Shown piece by piece: positions 9,260-17,503 of a DNA stretch of 64,000 nt (position 1 is the stretch's first letter; the number at the start of each line of letters is the position of its first letter). Below the pieces are notes generated by a model. The model had not been told where the DNA came from, did not search any database, and saw only the letters and a program-made list of their open reading frames with translations. Made by a program: the position numbers and the translations under genes. This DNA comes from Pseudomonas serboccidentalis (lineage in GTDB: Bacteria > Pseudomonadota > Gammaproteobacteria > Pseudomonadales > Pseudomonadaceae), in assembly GCF_028830055.1 (NCBI RefSeq), contig NZ_CP101655.1, positions 5,073,037 through 5,137,036 of the forward strand, read 5' to 3'.

Positions 9260-10531
9260 CTAGAAGCGGTAGCTCACCGAAGTACCGAAGCCGCTGGCAC
9301 TGTTCTTGTACTTGGCACTGTACGCACCTCGGGTGGCCGAAGTGTCGTTGATCTGTACGCTTTCCTCCCACAGATAGGAATACGCGAGGTCGATCGTGAC
9401 ATTGTCCACGGGCGTCCAGCCGGCACCGAAGCTGACAACCTTACGGTCGCCCGTAGGAATGCGCGGCCCGCGATTGGTATTGTTGGTGGGTGACTGATCC
9501 ACCGAAAACCCGCCACGCAGCACCCACTGGTCATTCAATTGATAGGCCGCCCCGATCGCGTGAGCCCACGTGTCATGCCAGTTCTGCTCTTCGCTGATCG
9601 TTCCCAATTGGCCGCTGAGTAATGGCGGCAAGCCGCTGTTCTCAATCGTCAGCTCCTTGAAGCGGCTCCAGCGCGTCCAGGTACTGCCCGCGTAGAGTGT
9701 CCAGTCGTTATTGAGTTGATGCGTCACCGAAAAGTCCACCGACTCCGGCGTGTCCACATCCAGCGATGCGTCGTAGCTACGGCCGCTGACACCCAGCACG
9801 CTGAAGATGCCATCGGTGACCTTGGTTTTGGCATCCAGGTGGTAACTGACTTTGGAGTGATACGTCAGGCCCAGGCGGGTCTGATCGGTCGCCTGCACCA
9901 GCACGCCGGCGTTGAAGCCCAGTGCGGTGTCATCGCCCGTGCTTTTGAGCTTGCCGTCATTACGCCCCGGACTTAGCGGGTTGGGCACCATGCCCGATAT
10001 CTCTCCGCCGATACGGTTAATGGTCGGCCCGAATCCGATCGAGACTTTTTCGTTGAAGGCGTAGCTGATAGTGGGTTGGAAGGTCAGCGTGGTGACTTCA
10101 CTCTTGTTGGCGTAATAGCGCCCGGCAAAACCACTGCCGTAGTCGGTGATCAACCCGAAAGGCACATAAAACCCGACGCCGAATGCCCAATGCTCGTCGA
10201 TGGGTTTGACGTAATACCCCATCGGTACAGTGGTGGTGGGAACCATGTCGCCGTCTTCCTTCCCCCCAAACGTACTGCGTGTCTGGCTGATGTCAGACTT
10301 GGCGAACAGCGTCGCCGCCCCCACGCTGGCCTGCTCTCGTTTAAGCCGCGCCATACCCGCCGGATTACCGAAGACCGTACTGGCGTCTTCGGCAGATGAA
10401 GATCGACCGGCGAAACCGGAGCCCATCCCGCTGATGCTTTGTTCGTTGAGTGCAAAGCCACCGGCCAACACATTGGAGGACGCCAGCACGACGGCCAGGC
10501 CAACGGGACTCTTGAGCGTTATTTTTTTCAT
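9260..10531 (-). CDS. Outer membrane transporter of the FadL/OmpP1 family
   Basis: A 423-residue outer membrane beta-barrel. After the signal peptide (MKKITLKSPVGLAVVLASSNVLA) the mature protein begins GGFALNEQSISGMGSGFAGRSSSAEDASTVFGNPAGMARL, the N-terminal plug signature of FadL/OmpP1 proteins, which let hydrophobic molecules such as long-chain fatty acids or aromatics diffuse inward. The C terminus is SYRF, with the terminal Phe expected for BAM insertion. The ATG at 10531 was chosen because it starts a normal signal peptide; the frame is open to 10612. Its promoter carries a 24-bp palindrome identical in its arms to that of the efflux channel, so an importer and an exporter appear to share one repressor. 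Confidence 0.9.
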   Translation of the reverse strand: MKKITLKSPVGLAVVLASSNVLAGGFALNEQSISGMGSGFAGRSSSAEDASTVFGNPAGMARLKREQASVGAATLFAKSDISQTRSTFGGKEDGDMVPTTTVPMGYYVKPIDEHWAFGVGFYVPFGLITDYGSGFAGRYYANKSEVTTLTFQPTISYAFNEKVSIGFGPTINRIGGEISGMVPNPLSPGRNDGKLKSTGDDTALGFNAGVLVQATDQTRLGLTYHSKVSYHLDAKTKVTDGIFSVLGVSGRSYDASLDVDTPESVDFSVTHQLNNDWTLYAGSTWTRWSRFKELTIENSGLPPLLSGQLGTISEEQNWHDTWAHAIGAAYQLNDQWVLRGGFSVDQSPTNNTNRGPRIPTGDRKVVSFGAGWTPVDNVTIDLAYSYLWEESVQINDTSATRGAYSAKYKNSASGFGTSVSYRF

Positions 10532-10584
10532 TGTCTGGACTCTATGGGTCGCTGAAAAAGAACATCGAAAACTGCAGCGAAGCC

Positions 10585-10612
10585 ATATTATCCAAGTGAC
10601 CATTTCAGTCAA
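10585..10612 (-). promoter_or_regulatory. Sigma70 promoter of the fadL-like gene
   Basis: On the minus strand, TTGACT (10607-10612), 16-base spacer, TAATAT (10585-10590). The operator at 10596-10619 covers the -35 and most of the spacer. The layout is very close to the channel promoter at 7659. Confidence 0.7.
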
Positions 10613-10619
10613 TGGTCAC
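10596..10619. promoter_or_regulatory. 24-bp palindromic operator 3 (TetR regulon)
   Basis: GTGACCAT-N8-ATGGTCAC, perfect arms identical to operator 2, located on the fadL-like promoter. Confidence 0.8.
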
Positions 10620-10640
10620 AAACAGCTAAATTGAATGCCC

Positions 10641-10662
10641 TCCCGGCACGAAGGTGCCGGGA
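10641..10662 (-). terminator. Candidate terminator of the tetR gene
   Basis: TCCCGGCAC, GAAG loop, GTGCCGGGA: a strong 9-bp stem with a tetraloop, 66 bases past the tetR stop and just upstream of the fadL promoter. The following minus-strand sequence is only mildly T-rich. Confidence 0.5.
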
Positions 10663-10727
10663 ACAGGAGACGAATGAGAGGGATGTCGGCTTGACTCGAA
10701 TCAGCTGAATATTGGGTCAGCGCCGGG

Positions 10728-11354
10728 TCAAGGCATGAGGCTGCGCAAGATAAGGTTGGAGGTCAGCGTGGGCGCTACGTCAATAAAATCCAGATTGTGC
10801 TGCAGCAGCAACGGGTTGACGAAGGGACGCAGGGCCAGATGGATCGCTTCGACGGTCTCGTCCAGTGGGGTCTTGCGCTCGAACTCTCCAAGCTCTCGCC
10901 CTTCACGCACGATATCGAAGATAAAGCGCTTGATCTGTTCCTCATAAACCTGGGCACTGGGCCAGCGCTCCGACGCGGAAAATGCCGCGATGTCGTAGAG
11001 CTTGCGATCATTGAAGAACAGGTTCACACCCGTAGCAATCACGGTTTTCACCAGTCTGCGCAAACGCTCGGTCGGTGAAATCGCCTCTGCGTTAACCGCC
11101 AGTTCGACTGCTGCAACGATTTGCCCCAAACAGTTTGAGCAGATCGCTTCGCCGATCGCCTGTTTGGAATCAAAGAATTTATAGATGTACGCCTTGGAAA
11201 AACCGATGGCCCTGGCCAGATCGGAAACCGTGGTTTTACCGTAGCCATACTGGCTGAAATGCTCGTTGGCAGCCGCGACAATCTGATCGCGAATGTCATG
11301 ATCGGCGGGGCCACGAGTGCTGGGCGCAGATGAAGTGATAGATGGCTGATTCAT
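10728..11354 (-). CDS. TetR-family repressor of the efflux/FadL regulon
   Basis: A 208-residue TetR regulator. The N-terminal helix-turn-helix is visible in DQIVAAANEHFSQYGYGKTTVSDLARAIGFSKAYIYKFFDSKQAIGEAIC (about residues 28-75). The C-terminal ligand domain carries EAIHLALRPFVNPLLL. It is unlinked in transcription to the pump but lies in the same cluster. Its upstream region has a fourth copy of the 24-bp palindrome at 11393, 38 bases ahead of the ATG, so it is likely to repress itself. The inducing ligand is unknown; a hydrophobic molecule entering through the FadL-like channel would fit. Confidence 0.9.
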   Translation of the reverse strand: MNQPSITSSAPSTRGPADHDIRDQIVAAANEHFSQYGYGKTTVSDLARAIGFSKAYIYKFFDSKQAIGEAICSNCLGQIVAAVELAVNAEAISPTERLRRLVKTVIATGVNLFFNDRKLYDIAAFSASERWPSAQVYEEQIKRFIFDIVREGRELGEFERKTPLDETVEAIHLALRPFVNPLLLQHNLDFIDVAPTLTSNLILRSLMP

Positions 11355-11754
11355 GAGAGCAGCTTACTCACCCTCTCGTGGGCTGACAACGTGTGACTGA
11401 CACTGAATACAGTCACGCATCCTCGAACAAAACTACTTGTCCCCAGATACCCGGCCGAACGCTTGACGGGTTCTCGGGCTGCATATTCCTTGCGCCTTGA
11501 CCGCCAAACGAGCTGTCGGCGCTCTCCGGGTTGTTGCTATCGGCAGATTCCGCTCCTTGGCTATGAAACGGCATTTTCCGAGGTCTCGGCGCCCCTCGAA
11601 AGCCAAGTTTCTGACGCCTGTTTAACGACCCTTTGCGCAGGTTTCTTCAAGCATAAAAAATTGGCACTTTTGCACAACAAGTTGACATCCAAAAGCATGC
11701 CATGGGCGGCCGATATCATTAGAGTATGCGCCCTTAAAAAGGAAAGGACTCTTG
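11355..11754. other. 400-bp intergenic region between tetR and the SDR gene
   Basis: Contains operator 4 near the tetR end. The remainder shows no convincing gene on either strand. A TTGACA occurs at 11682-11687 but no good -10 lies at the right distance. The ribosome site GGAAAGGA (11741-11748) serves the SDR gene. Confidence 0.5.
11393..11416. promoter_or_regulatory. 24-bp palindromic operator 4 (autoregulatory site of tetR)
   Basis: GTGACTGA-N8-ACAGTCAC, 24 bases, one arm mismatch. A variant of operators 1-3, upstream of the regulator's own gene. Confidence 0.65.
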
Positions 11755-12450
11755 ATGACTCAGTCACTCTCACGGCGCGTTGTGGCGATTACCGGCGCCC
11801 TGGGGAATCTCGGCGAGACCCTGGCGGACATGGCCGCGGCCCAGGGCGCAGATCTGGTGCTGATCGATCAGGCGACAATTGCGCTGCCCAGTTCGCACAA
11901 TCGACTGGTCCTGTCTGGCGTGGATCTGGCCTCCCTTGCCGATTGCCAGGAGATCGCCCGGCAGATCAACCGCTATTTCGGCCGCCTCGATGCGCTGGTC
12001 AATGGCGCCGGCGGCTATGCGTGGGAGCCGTTGCTCGGCGGGACGATAGACGCCTGGGATCGGCTCTACACGCTGAATCTTCGAACCGCATTGAACGCCA
12101 GCAAAACCTTGCTGCCGTTACTGCTGCAGTCCTCGGCGGGGCGCATCGTCAATATCGGTGCGAGCATGGCGGCGAAGGCCGGGCTGGGCATGGGCGCCTA
12201 CGCCGCGTCGAAATCCAGCGTGCTGCGCCTGACCGAAAGCCTGGCCGAAGAGCTCAAGGACATGAGCATCACCGTCAATGCCGTGCTGCCCAGCATTCTC
12301 GACACCCCGCAAAACCGTGAAGCCATGCCCGACGCCGAGCATCAGCGTTGGGTAACGCCGGCCCAGTTGGCGGCGGTCATTCTGTTTCTGATCTCGGAAC
12401 AAGCTTCGGCGGTCACCGGCACCGGCATTCCGGTCATCGGGCGCATGTAG
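11755..12450 (+). CDS. Short-chain dehydrogenase/reductase
   Basis: A 231-residue classical SDR. It has the NAD(P)-binding motif TGALGNLG at the N terminus, the NGAGG structural motif, and the catalytic YAASK preceded by a Ser-containing strand (GASMAAKAG). The C terminus closes with the usual SDR element ITGTGIPV-like (VTGTGIPVIG). The ATG at 11755 was preferred to the overlapping TTG at 11752 because of spacing from GGAAAGGA. The substrate is unknown. An AraC-type regulator follows directly on the same strand, so the pair may form an operon. Confidence 0.88.
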   Translation: MTQSLSRRVVAITGALGNLGETLADMAAAQGADLVLIDQATIALPSSHNRLVLSGVDLASLADCQEIARQINRYFGRLDALVNGAGGYAWEPLLGGTIDAWDRLYTLNLRTALNASKTLLPLLLQSSAGRIVNIGASMAAKAGLGMGAYAASKSSVLRLTESLAEELKDMSITVNAVLPSILDTPQNREAMPDAEHQRWVTPAQLAAVILFLISEQASAVTGTGIPVIGRM

Positions 12451-12540
12451 GGTCTATTGACGCCGCGCGCCTTGGCGACGTCGCTTTCTTCATCTTTCGG
12501 AAAAGCAAGATCACCGGATTACCGGACTTCCCCTCCCCCC

Positions 12541-13560
12541 ATGCGACCCGCCACTTCCAGCGCTGCCTTCGTTAACCACGTCCTTGATGTCGCCGAACAA
12601 CACGGCTGCGATGGCGAGTGGCTGTTGCACCAGACCGGACTGTCACGCGAGCAGTTGTCCGACTCCATCGTGCGCATCCCCATGAAGCAACTGCGTGCCC
12701 TGCTGGAACTGGCGGCGCGCAGCAGCAACCTGAGGCATTTCGGCCTGCTGGTCGGCGCCGCCGCGCGCCCAGGCACTTACGGTGTGTTGGGTTATGTACT
12801 GATGACCAGCGCGACGCTGGGTGACTCGCTGAACATGATTCTGCGTTTCGGCAAGATCGTTTACGACAGCCCGTCCAGCCAGACCCGGATCGTCATCGGC
12901 GACGGCCGCGTGACCCTCGAAGATCAGCGCACCAATGAACTGGAACCTTACTGCGCCCTGCACCAGGAAGCCTTGATGGTCGGCTGGGCCGCGTTCGGGC
13001 GCTGGTTGATCGCCAGCCACCCACCGCTGCTGGAAGTGCGAATGATGCATGCCGCGATCGGCGAACCGGCACTGTACGAGCGCTTTTTTGGCTGTCCGGT
13101 GCAGTTCGAGGCCGGCAGCAATGCGCTGGTGTTTGCCGAGTCGGCACTCGCGACGCGAATCCAGGGCGCCGACCCGCGCATGCATCGCAGCATGCTGCTG
13201 GAAGCCGACTGGCAGTTGTGTCTGTCGTACCCGGCATTTTCGGTGACCGACCGATTGCGCGCCCTGCTCACCGAACAGTTGCCGACCGGCGATTTCAGCC
13301 TGAAAAGCCTGGCCCGGCAATTGGCGATTTCGCCGCGCACCTTGCAGCGCAAACTCGCGGCTGAAGGGGAAAACTTCAATCAGGTGCTGGAAACCATGCG
13401 CATGGAACTGGCCGACCATTACCTGCGTCGCACCGATACCAGCATCATGAACATCGCCCTGATGCTGGGTTACTCGCAGGCCAGTTCTTTCAGCCATTCC
13501 TTCCGCCAGGCACGCGGGATCTCACCGGTGGATTACCGCAAATTGCTGCGGGCCAGATAG
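12541..13560 (+). CDS. AraC-family transcriptional regulator (arabinose-binding-domain type)
   Basis: A regulator of about 339 residues. The N-terminal two thirds resembles the ligand domain of OruR/ArgR-like AraC proteins (AAFVNHVLDVAEQHGCDGEWLLHQTGL ... RHFGLLVGAAARPGTYGVLGYVLMTSATLGDSL). The C-terminal DNA-binding pair of helix-turn-helices includes SLKSLARQLAISPRTLQRKLAAEG and NIALMLGYSQASSFSHSFRQARGISPVDYR. The start is uncertain: ATG 12541 gives the family N terminus but has no ribosome site, while a TTG at 12457 follows TAGGG at the SDR stop codon. It probably controls the SDR gene or a neighbour. Confidence 0.85.
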   Translation: MRPATSSAAFVNHVLDVAEQHGCDGEWLLHQTGLSREQLSDSIVRIPMKQLRALLELAARSSNLRHFGLLVGAAARPGTYGVLGYVLMTSATLGDSLNMILRFGKIVYDSPSSQTRIVIGDGRVTLEDQRTNELEPYCALHQEALMVGWAAFGRWLIASHPPLLEVRMMHAAIGEPALYERFFGCPVQFEAGSNALVFAESALATRIQGADPRMHRSMLLEADWQLCLSYPAFSVTDRLRALLTEQLPTGDFSLKSLARQLAISPRTLQRKLAAEGENFNQVLETMRMELADHYLRRTDTSIMNIALMLGYSQASSFSHSFRQARGISPVDYRKLLRAR

Positions 13561-13565
13561 GCCGG

Positions 13566-13979
13566 TCATGGCTTCAACTGCAACAACGACTCGCCCTTGT
13601 TCACGACATAGGTCGCCAGTTCGACGCCCTTGTCGCTGCCGACGTTTTTCGCCACATGGGCAACGCCTGCCGGGATGAACAGCGAATCCCCGGCCTTTAG
13701 GGTCACCGCTGGCCGGCCCTCGAGCTGGTATTCCAGGGTTCCGCTGATCACGTACGCCACCTCGACACCCGGATGTGCATGCCGTGGCGCAGTCACCCCC
13801 GGTTCGAAATCGATACGCGCCTGTATCACTTCGCGATCCGCCGCGCCCAGGTCCTGACGGATCAGGTCGGTACGGCTTAGGCCTTGCTGCCAGCTCATGG
13901 CCTGAGCGTCCGCGGCCTGCGCCAGGCCGGTGAATGAAACCAGTGCGGCCACGGTGGCCAGAATCAGTGTGCGTTGCAT
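13566..13979 (-). CDS. Exported cupin-domain protein
   Basis: A 137-residue periplasmic protein with signal peptide MQRTLILATVAALVSFTGLAQA. The rest is a single cupin_2 barrel. Motif 1 is PGVTAPRHAHPGVEVAYVISGTLEYQLEG with metal-ligand His residues and Glu, and motif 2 is AGDSLFIPAGVAHVAKNVG. Small secreted cupins of this type are common in proteobacteria and have no settled function. The ATG at 13979 starts the signal peptide; the frame continues upstream without meaning. It ends six bases from the convergent AraC gene. Upstream, a hairpin (13996) and an 11-bp inverted repeat (14094/14131) lie in the shared region with the divergent hydrolase. Confidence 0.88.
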   Translation of the reverse strand: MQRTLILATVAALVSFTGLAQAADAQAMSWQQGLSRTDLIRQDLGAADREVIQARIDFEPGVTAPRHAHPGVEVAYVISGTLEYQLEGRPAVTLKAGDSLFIPAGVAHVAKNVGSDKGVELATYVVNKGESLLQLKP

Positions 13980-14282
13980 GGGAGTGCCCTCTCGACAGTC
14001 GTGGTGTGAAGGCCACGACTGTGCGTGCGGCGTGTAGCGGCGATGTGTCAGGAGGTGGGCGTTTAGTCTCGGCGTGTGTCGCACGCACGGCTGGATACAC
14101 AGCCGTACAAAGCAACGCCGCCACCGGGTCGGCTGTGTATCACAGTGTGTACAGACGCCTCAGCGATACATGTGCTTGAGTCAAAGCGCTTTTTCGACAT
14201 GGGCCAGATACGTCCCGGCGCTCAAATGCCTGCACGGGTTGCAGAACCTCCCCCCACAAAGGCTTGCCAAGGAGACATCACC
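13980..14282. promoter_or_regulatory. Divergent control region between the cupin and exported hydrolase genes
   Basis: 303 bases without a gene. It has a perfect hairpin CAGTCGTGG/CCACGACTG at 13996-14021 in the cupin leader, and a perfect 11-bp inverted repeat GATACACAGCC (14094-14104) / GGCTGTGTATC (14131-14141) near the middle. The second looks like an operator for a dimeric regulator. No promoter was assigned with confidence. Confidence 0.45.
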
Positions 14283-15338
14283 ATGAAGATCGTTGAGAAG
14301 AACCGCAAAACCGCTAAAGCCCCTAGACATTCGATCCTGGCCCTCGCACTGTTTGGCGCGGCTGCAGTCGCTCAGATACAGACGGCCACCGCCGCACAAC
14401 CTGAATCCAGTGACCAGGCCATCACCTACTCCGCGCCCTCGCCGTTCGGCCCACTCAAGCACGTGAAGGCCGGATTGTTGGACGTGGCGTACGCCGAAAC
14501 CGGCCCTGCGCAAGGTCCGGTGGTGATTCTGCTGCACGGCTGGCCTTACGACATTCACAGTTATGACGCGGTGGCGCCGTTGCTCGCCGCCAAGGGCTAT
14601 CGGGTGTTGATGCCGTATGCCCGGGGTTATGGCGACACGCATTTCCTCTCGGAAAAAACCCTGCGCAACGGCCAACCCGCAGCGCTGGCCAGCGACGTGA
14701 TCGACTTCATGGATGCCCTGAACATCAAGCAGGCTGTGCTCGGCGGCTACGACTGGGGCGCACGCTCGGCAGACATCGTCTCTGCCCTGTGGCCGGAGCG
14801 GGTCAAGGCGCTGGTGTCGGTCAGCGGCTACCTGATCGGCAATCAGGCCGCCGGCCAGACCCCGTTACCACCCAAGGCCGAGTTGCAGTGGTGGTATCAG
14901 TTCTACTTCGCCACCGAGCGTGGCCGCGAGGGCTACCGGAAAAACACCCACGACTTCGCCAAATTGATCTGGCAGCTCGCCTCGCCGAAGTGGGCGTTCG
15001 ATGACGCCACGTTCGAGCGCAGCGCCAAGGCCCTGGAAAACCCCGATCACGTCGAGATCACCGTGTTCAACTACCGCTGGCGTCTGGGCCTGGTGCAAGG
15101 CGAAGCGCAGTACGCGGCGCTTGAGCAGAAACTCGCCGGCGCACCGTCGATCAACGTGCCGACCATCACCCTTGAGGGCGACGCCAACGGCGCACCGCAC
15201 CCGGCGCCCGAGGATTACGCCAAGCGTTTCACCGGCAAGTATCAGTTCCGGCTGATCAACGGTGGCATCGGCCACAACCTGCCGCAGGAAAATCCACAGG
15301 CGTTCGCTCAGGCGGTGATCGACGCCGACCACCTCTGA
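14283..15338 (+). CDS. Exported alpha/beta hydrolase, epoxide hydrolase-like
   Basis: A 351-residue enzyme with a long, Arg/Lys-rich N-terminal signal (hydrophobic core ILALALFGAAAVAQIQTATAA). The alpha/beta-hydrolase core shows the oxyanion motif HGWP (residues 85-88), the nucleophile elbow GGYDWGA with Asp157 as nucleophile rather than Ser, and the late GGIGHNLPQENP with catalytic His331. An Asp nucleophile followed by Trp-Gly is typical of epoxide hydrolases and haloalkane dehalogenases. The ATG at 14283 follows an AAGGAG site. The location should be periplasmic. Its regulator may be the GlxA-type protein that converges on it. Confidence 0.87.
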   Translation: MKIVEKNRKTAKAPRHSILALALFGAAAVAQIQTATAAQPESSDQAITYSAPSPFGPLKHVKAGLLDVAYAETGPAQGPVVILLHGWPYDIHSYDAVAPLLAAKGYRVLMPYARGYGDTHFLSEKTLRNGQPAALASDVIDFMDALNIKQAVLGGYDWGARSADIVSALWPERVKALVSVSGYLIGNQAAGQTPLPPKAELQWWYQFYFATERGREGYRKNTHDFAKLIWQLASPKWAFDDATFERSAKALENPDHVEITVFNYRWRLGLVQGEAQYAALEQKLAGAPSINVPTITLEGDANGAPHPAPEDYAKRFTGKYQFRLINGGIGHNLPQENPQAFAQAVIDADHL

Positions 15339-15363
15339 AGCCACCGGCAGACAATGGCTCGGG

Positions 15364-16386
15364 CTATTTGACCAGGCGTTTTTCCTTGGACGGTCGATAG
15401 CCGAAAAACGCGCTGTAGCATTTGCTGAAGTGGCTCGGCGAGACAAAACCGCAGGCCACCAGCACTTCCATCTGCGACAGCTCGGTGTGCTGCAACAGAC
15501 GCCGGGCTTCGGTGATGCGCAGTTCCAGGTAATAACGCTGCGGTGTGGTGCCCAGTTGCTCCTTGAACAGACGCTCCAGTTGCCGCCGCGAGCGGCCGGC
15601 GTACACCGCCAGTTGCTCCAGCTCCAGCGGTTCTTCGAGGTTGGCGTCCATCAGTTTGACCACCTCGCGCAACGGCGCGCTGACGCAGAGGTTTTCGTCC
15701 GGCTTGATCCGCCGATAGCGCGATTCCTCGAACGCCAGAATGTCCTCGATGCCTTCGACCAGCGCCTTGCCGTGCAGGCTCTTGATCCAGTCCAGCGCCA
15801 TGTGGAAAGCCCCGGACGGACTGGACGCCGTGAGCCGGTCGCGATCGATCACATAAGGTTCGCTGCTGACCTGAGTGGACTTGGCAATCTCCGTGAGCGC
15901 GGGACGGTGTTCCGGGTGAATCGCGCAACGATAACCATCGAGCAAGCCGGCGCGCCCGAGAAACCACGCCCCGTTCCACAAACCGGCCAGACTCACCCCG
16001 CGCTCCGCGGCCCCGCGCAGCAGACTGATCAACTCCTCGCTCGCCTTCAGTTCCGTCCGGTAACCGCCACACACCACCAGCAAATCCAGTTCGGCGAGGC
16101 TGGCCGGATCAATCCGTGCATCGGGGCGAATGACCAGGCCCAGATCGCTGATCACTTCCTCCTCACCCAAGCCGAACGTGCGCGAGGCAAACAGCCCGGC
16201 GCGCAACAGGTTGGCGGTGATGATGGTGTCCAGCGCCTGGGTGAAGGCCGGTAATGAAAAGTGTTCCAGCAGCAGGAAACCGGTGCGGGTGAGGCGCGAA
16301 TCTGCAGATTGTTCATTCAGATAGCGGAGGTTTTTGCCCTTCATGCCTCCGCTGAATTGACGTCGTTCGATCAAGGTCTGGCCCAT
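15364..16386 (-). CDS. GlxA-family AraC regulator (DJ-1/PfpI plus AraC HTH)
   Basis: A 340-residue two-domain regulator. Residues about 35-200 form a DJ-1/PfpI-like amidotransferase fold (TGFLLLEHFSLPAFTQALDTI ... LLVVCGGYRT ... GVSLAGLWNGAWFLGRAGLL). The nucleophile position reads WNGAW without Cys, so this domain is a sensor, not an enzyme. The C terminus is an AraC double helix-turn-helix (LEQLAVYAGRSRRQLERLFKEQLGTTPQRYY and EVLVACGFVSPSHFSKCYSAFFGYRPS). Pseudomonas relatives (CdhR, GbdR, ArgR groups) control quaternary amine or amino acid catabolism; the target here is unknown. A shorter start (ATG at 16344) is possible. Confidence 0.9.
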   Translation of the reverse strand: MGQTLIERRQFSGGMKGKNLRYLNEQSADSRLTRTGFLLLEHFSLPAFTQALDTIITANLLRAGLFASRTFGLGEEEVISDLGLVIRPDARIDPASLAELDLLVVCGGYRTELKASEELISLLRGAAERGVSLAGLWNGAWFLGRAGLLDGYRCAIHPEHRPALTEIAKSTQVSSEPYVIDRDRLTASSPSGAFHMALDWIKSLHGKALVEGIEDILAFEESRYRRIKPDENLCVSAPLREVVKLMDANLEEPLELEQLAVYAGRSRRQLERLFKEQLGTTPQRYYLELRITEARRLLQHTELSQMEVLVACGFVSPSHFSKCYSAFFGYRPSKEKRLVK

Positions 16387-16452
16387 CGGTCATGTTGTTA
16401 TCCGCCGATAGTTGGCGCGATGGGCCAAAGAGTCAATCACGCTTGCGGCTGA

Positions 16453-17379
16453 TCACTCACCTCGGCGAGCAATGACCGGCGCATGTTGCGCCATCAACTC
16501 GACGATCCAGTCGATGAACACCCGCAGTTTCAGGCTGACATGCCGGTTCGGCGGGTACGCCACGTAGAGCGGCATCGGCTCCAGTTGCCAGTCCTCGAAC
16601 AGCGGCACCAACTCGCCCCGAGCCTGATGTGAGTCCGACATGTATTTGGGCAACCACAGCACGCCCATGCCGGCCAGCCCTGCCGCGAGATAGGCATTGC
16701 CGTCATCGACTGCCAGCACGTGGCGCCCCTTGATCTGCAGGTGTTCGCCGCCCCTGTGCAAGGTGTAAGGCACCGGTTTGCCGGTACGCGCCCAGATAAA
16801 ACCGACCACCCGATGATCGGAATCTTCCAGCTCCTGCGGGTGCACAGGCGTGCCGACGCGGGCCAGATAACTCGGCGCAGCGAATACCCCGAGCTGCAGA
16901 TCGGCCACCCGCCGGGCCATCAGCGACTGATCCAGCAACTCTCCGCCGCGCACCACGCAATCGACGTTCTCATCGATGATATCGACGATGCGATCGCTGA
17001 CGCCCATGTCGATCTGAATGTCCGGATAGCGCTGGTGAAAATCCGGCAACGCCGGCATCAGAATCAGCCTCGCCAGCGGACTCGGCACATCCACCCGCAA
17101 GCGCCCCCGGGGTAACGCCGAGGCGCCGGACAAGCCCGTCTCGGCATCGTCCAGATCGGCCAGCAAGCGAATTACCCGCTCGTAGTAAATCGCGCCATCG
17201 GCGGTGACGTTGACCTTGCGTGTGGTGCGATTGAGCAACTTGACCCGCAGCCGGGCTTCCAGTTGCTGGACGAGTTGGGTCACGGTGGTCTTGCTCATGT
17301 GCAAGGTCTCGGCGGCTTTGGTGAAGCTACCCGCCTCGACCACCCGGGCGAACGCCTGCATTGCATCGAAACGGTCCAC
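16453..17379 (-). CDS. LysR-family transcriptional regulator (divergent from ridA-like gene)
   Basis: A 308-residue LTTR. The N-terminal winged helix reads MQAFARVVEAGSFTKAAETLHMSKTTVTQLVQQLEARLRVKLLNRTTRKV, followed by the effector domain with GRLRVDVPSPLARLILMPALPDFHQRYPDIQI. This belongs to the large DhcR/CrgA-like group common in Pseudomonas. The GTG at 17379 was chosen: an AGGTCG-type site precedes it and the protein then begins VDRFDAMQAF. It is divergent from the RidA-like gene at 17504, its most likely target. Confidence 0.9.
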   Translation of the reverse strand: MDRFDAMQAFARVVEAGSFTKAAETLHMSKTTVTQLVQQLEARLRVKLLNRTTRKVNVTADGAIYYERVIRLLADLDDAETGLSGASALPRGRLRVDVPSPLARLILMPALPDFHQRYPDIQIDMGVSDRIVDIIDENVDCVVRGGELLDQSLMARRVADLQLGVFAAPSYLARVGTPVHPQELEDSDHRVVGFIWARTGKPVPYTLHRGGEHLQIKGRHVLAVDDGNAYLAAGLAGMGVLWLPKYMSDSHQARGELVPLFEDWQLEPMPLYVAYPPNRHVSLKLRVFIDWIVELMAQHAPVIARRGE

Positions 17380-17503
17380 TTTTCGACCTCCGATTGTTTG
17401 GAATCTGCAAACAGTGAACGCCAAGGTTGCGCGTTTATCGGCGCTGCGCAAGCCCCTACAGTCGCTCCATCGTCAACACTCAAACAATGATGGAGACACA
17501 GCC

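Noticed and set aside
11682..11719. Possible sigma70 promoter for the SDR gene (TTGACA with TATCAT)
   Set aside because: The spacer is 26 bases, too long for sigma70.
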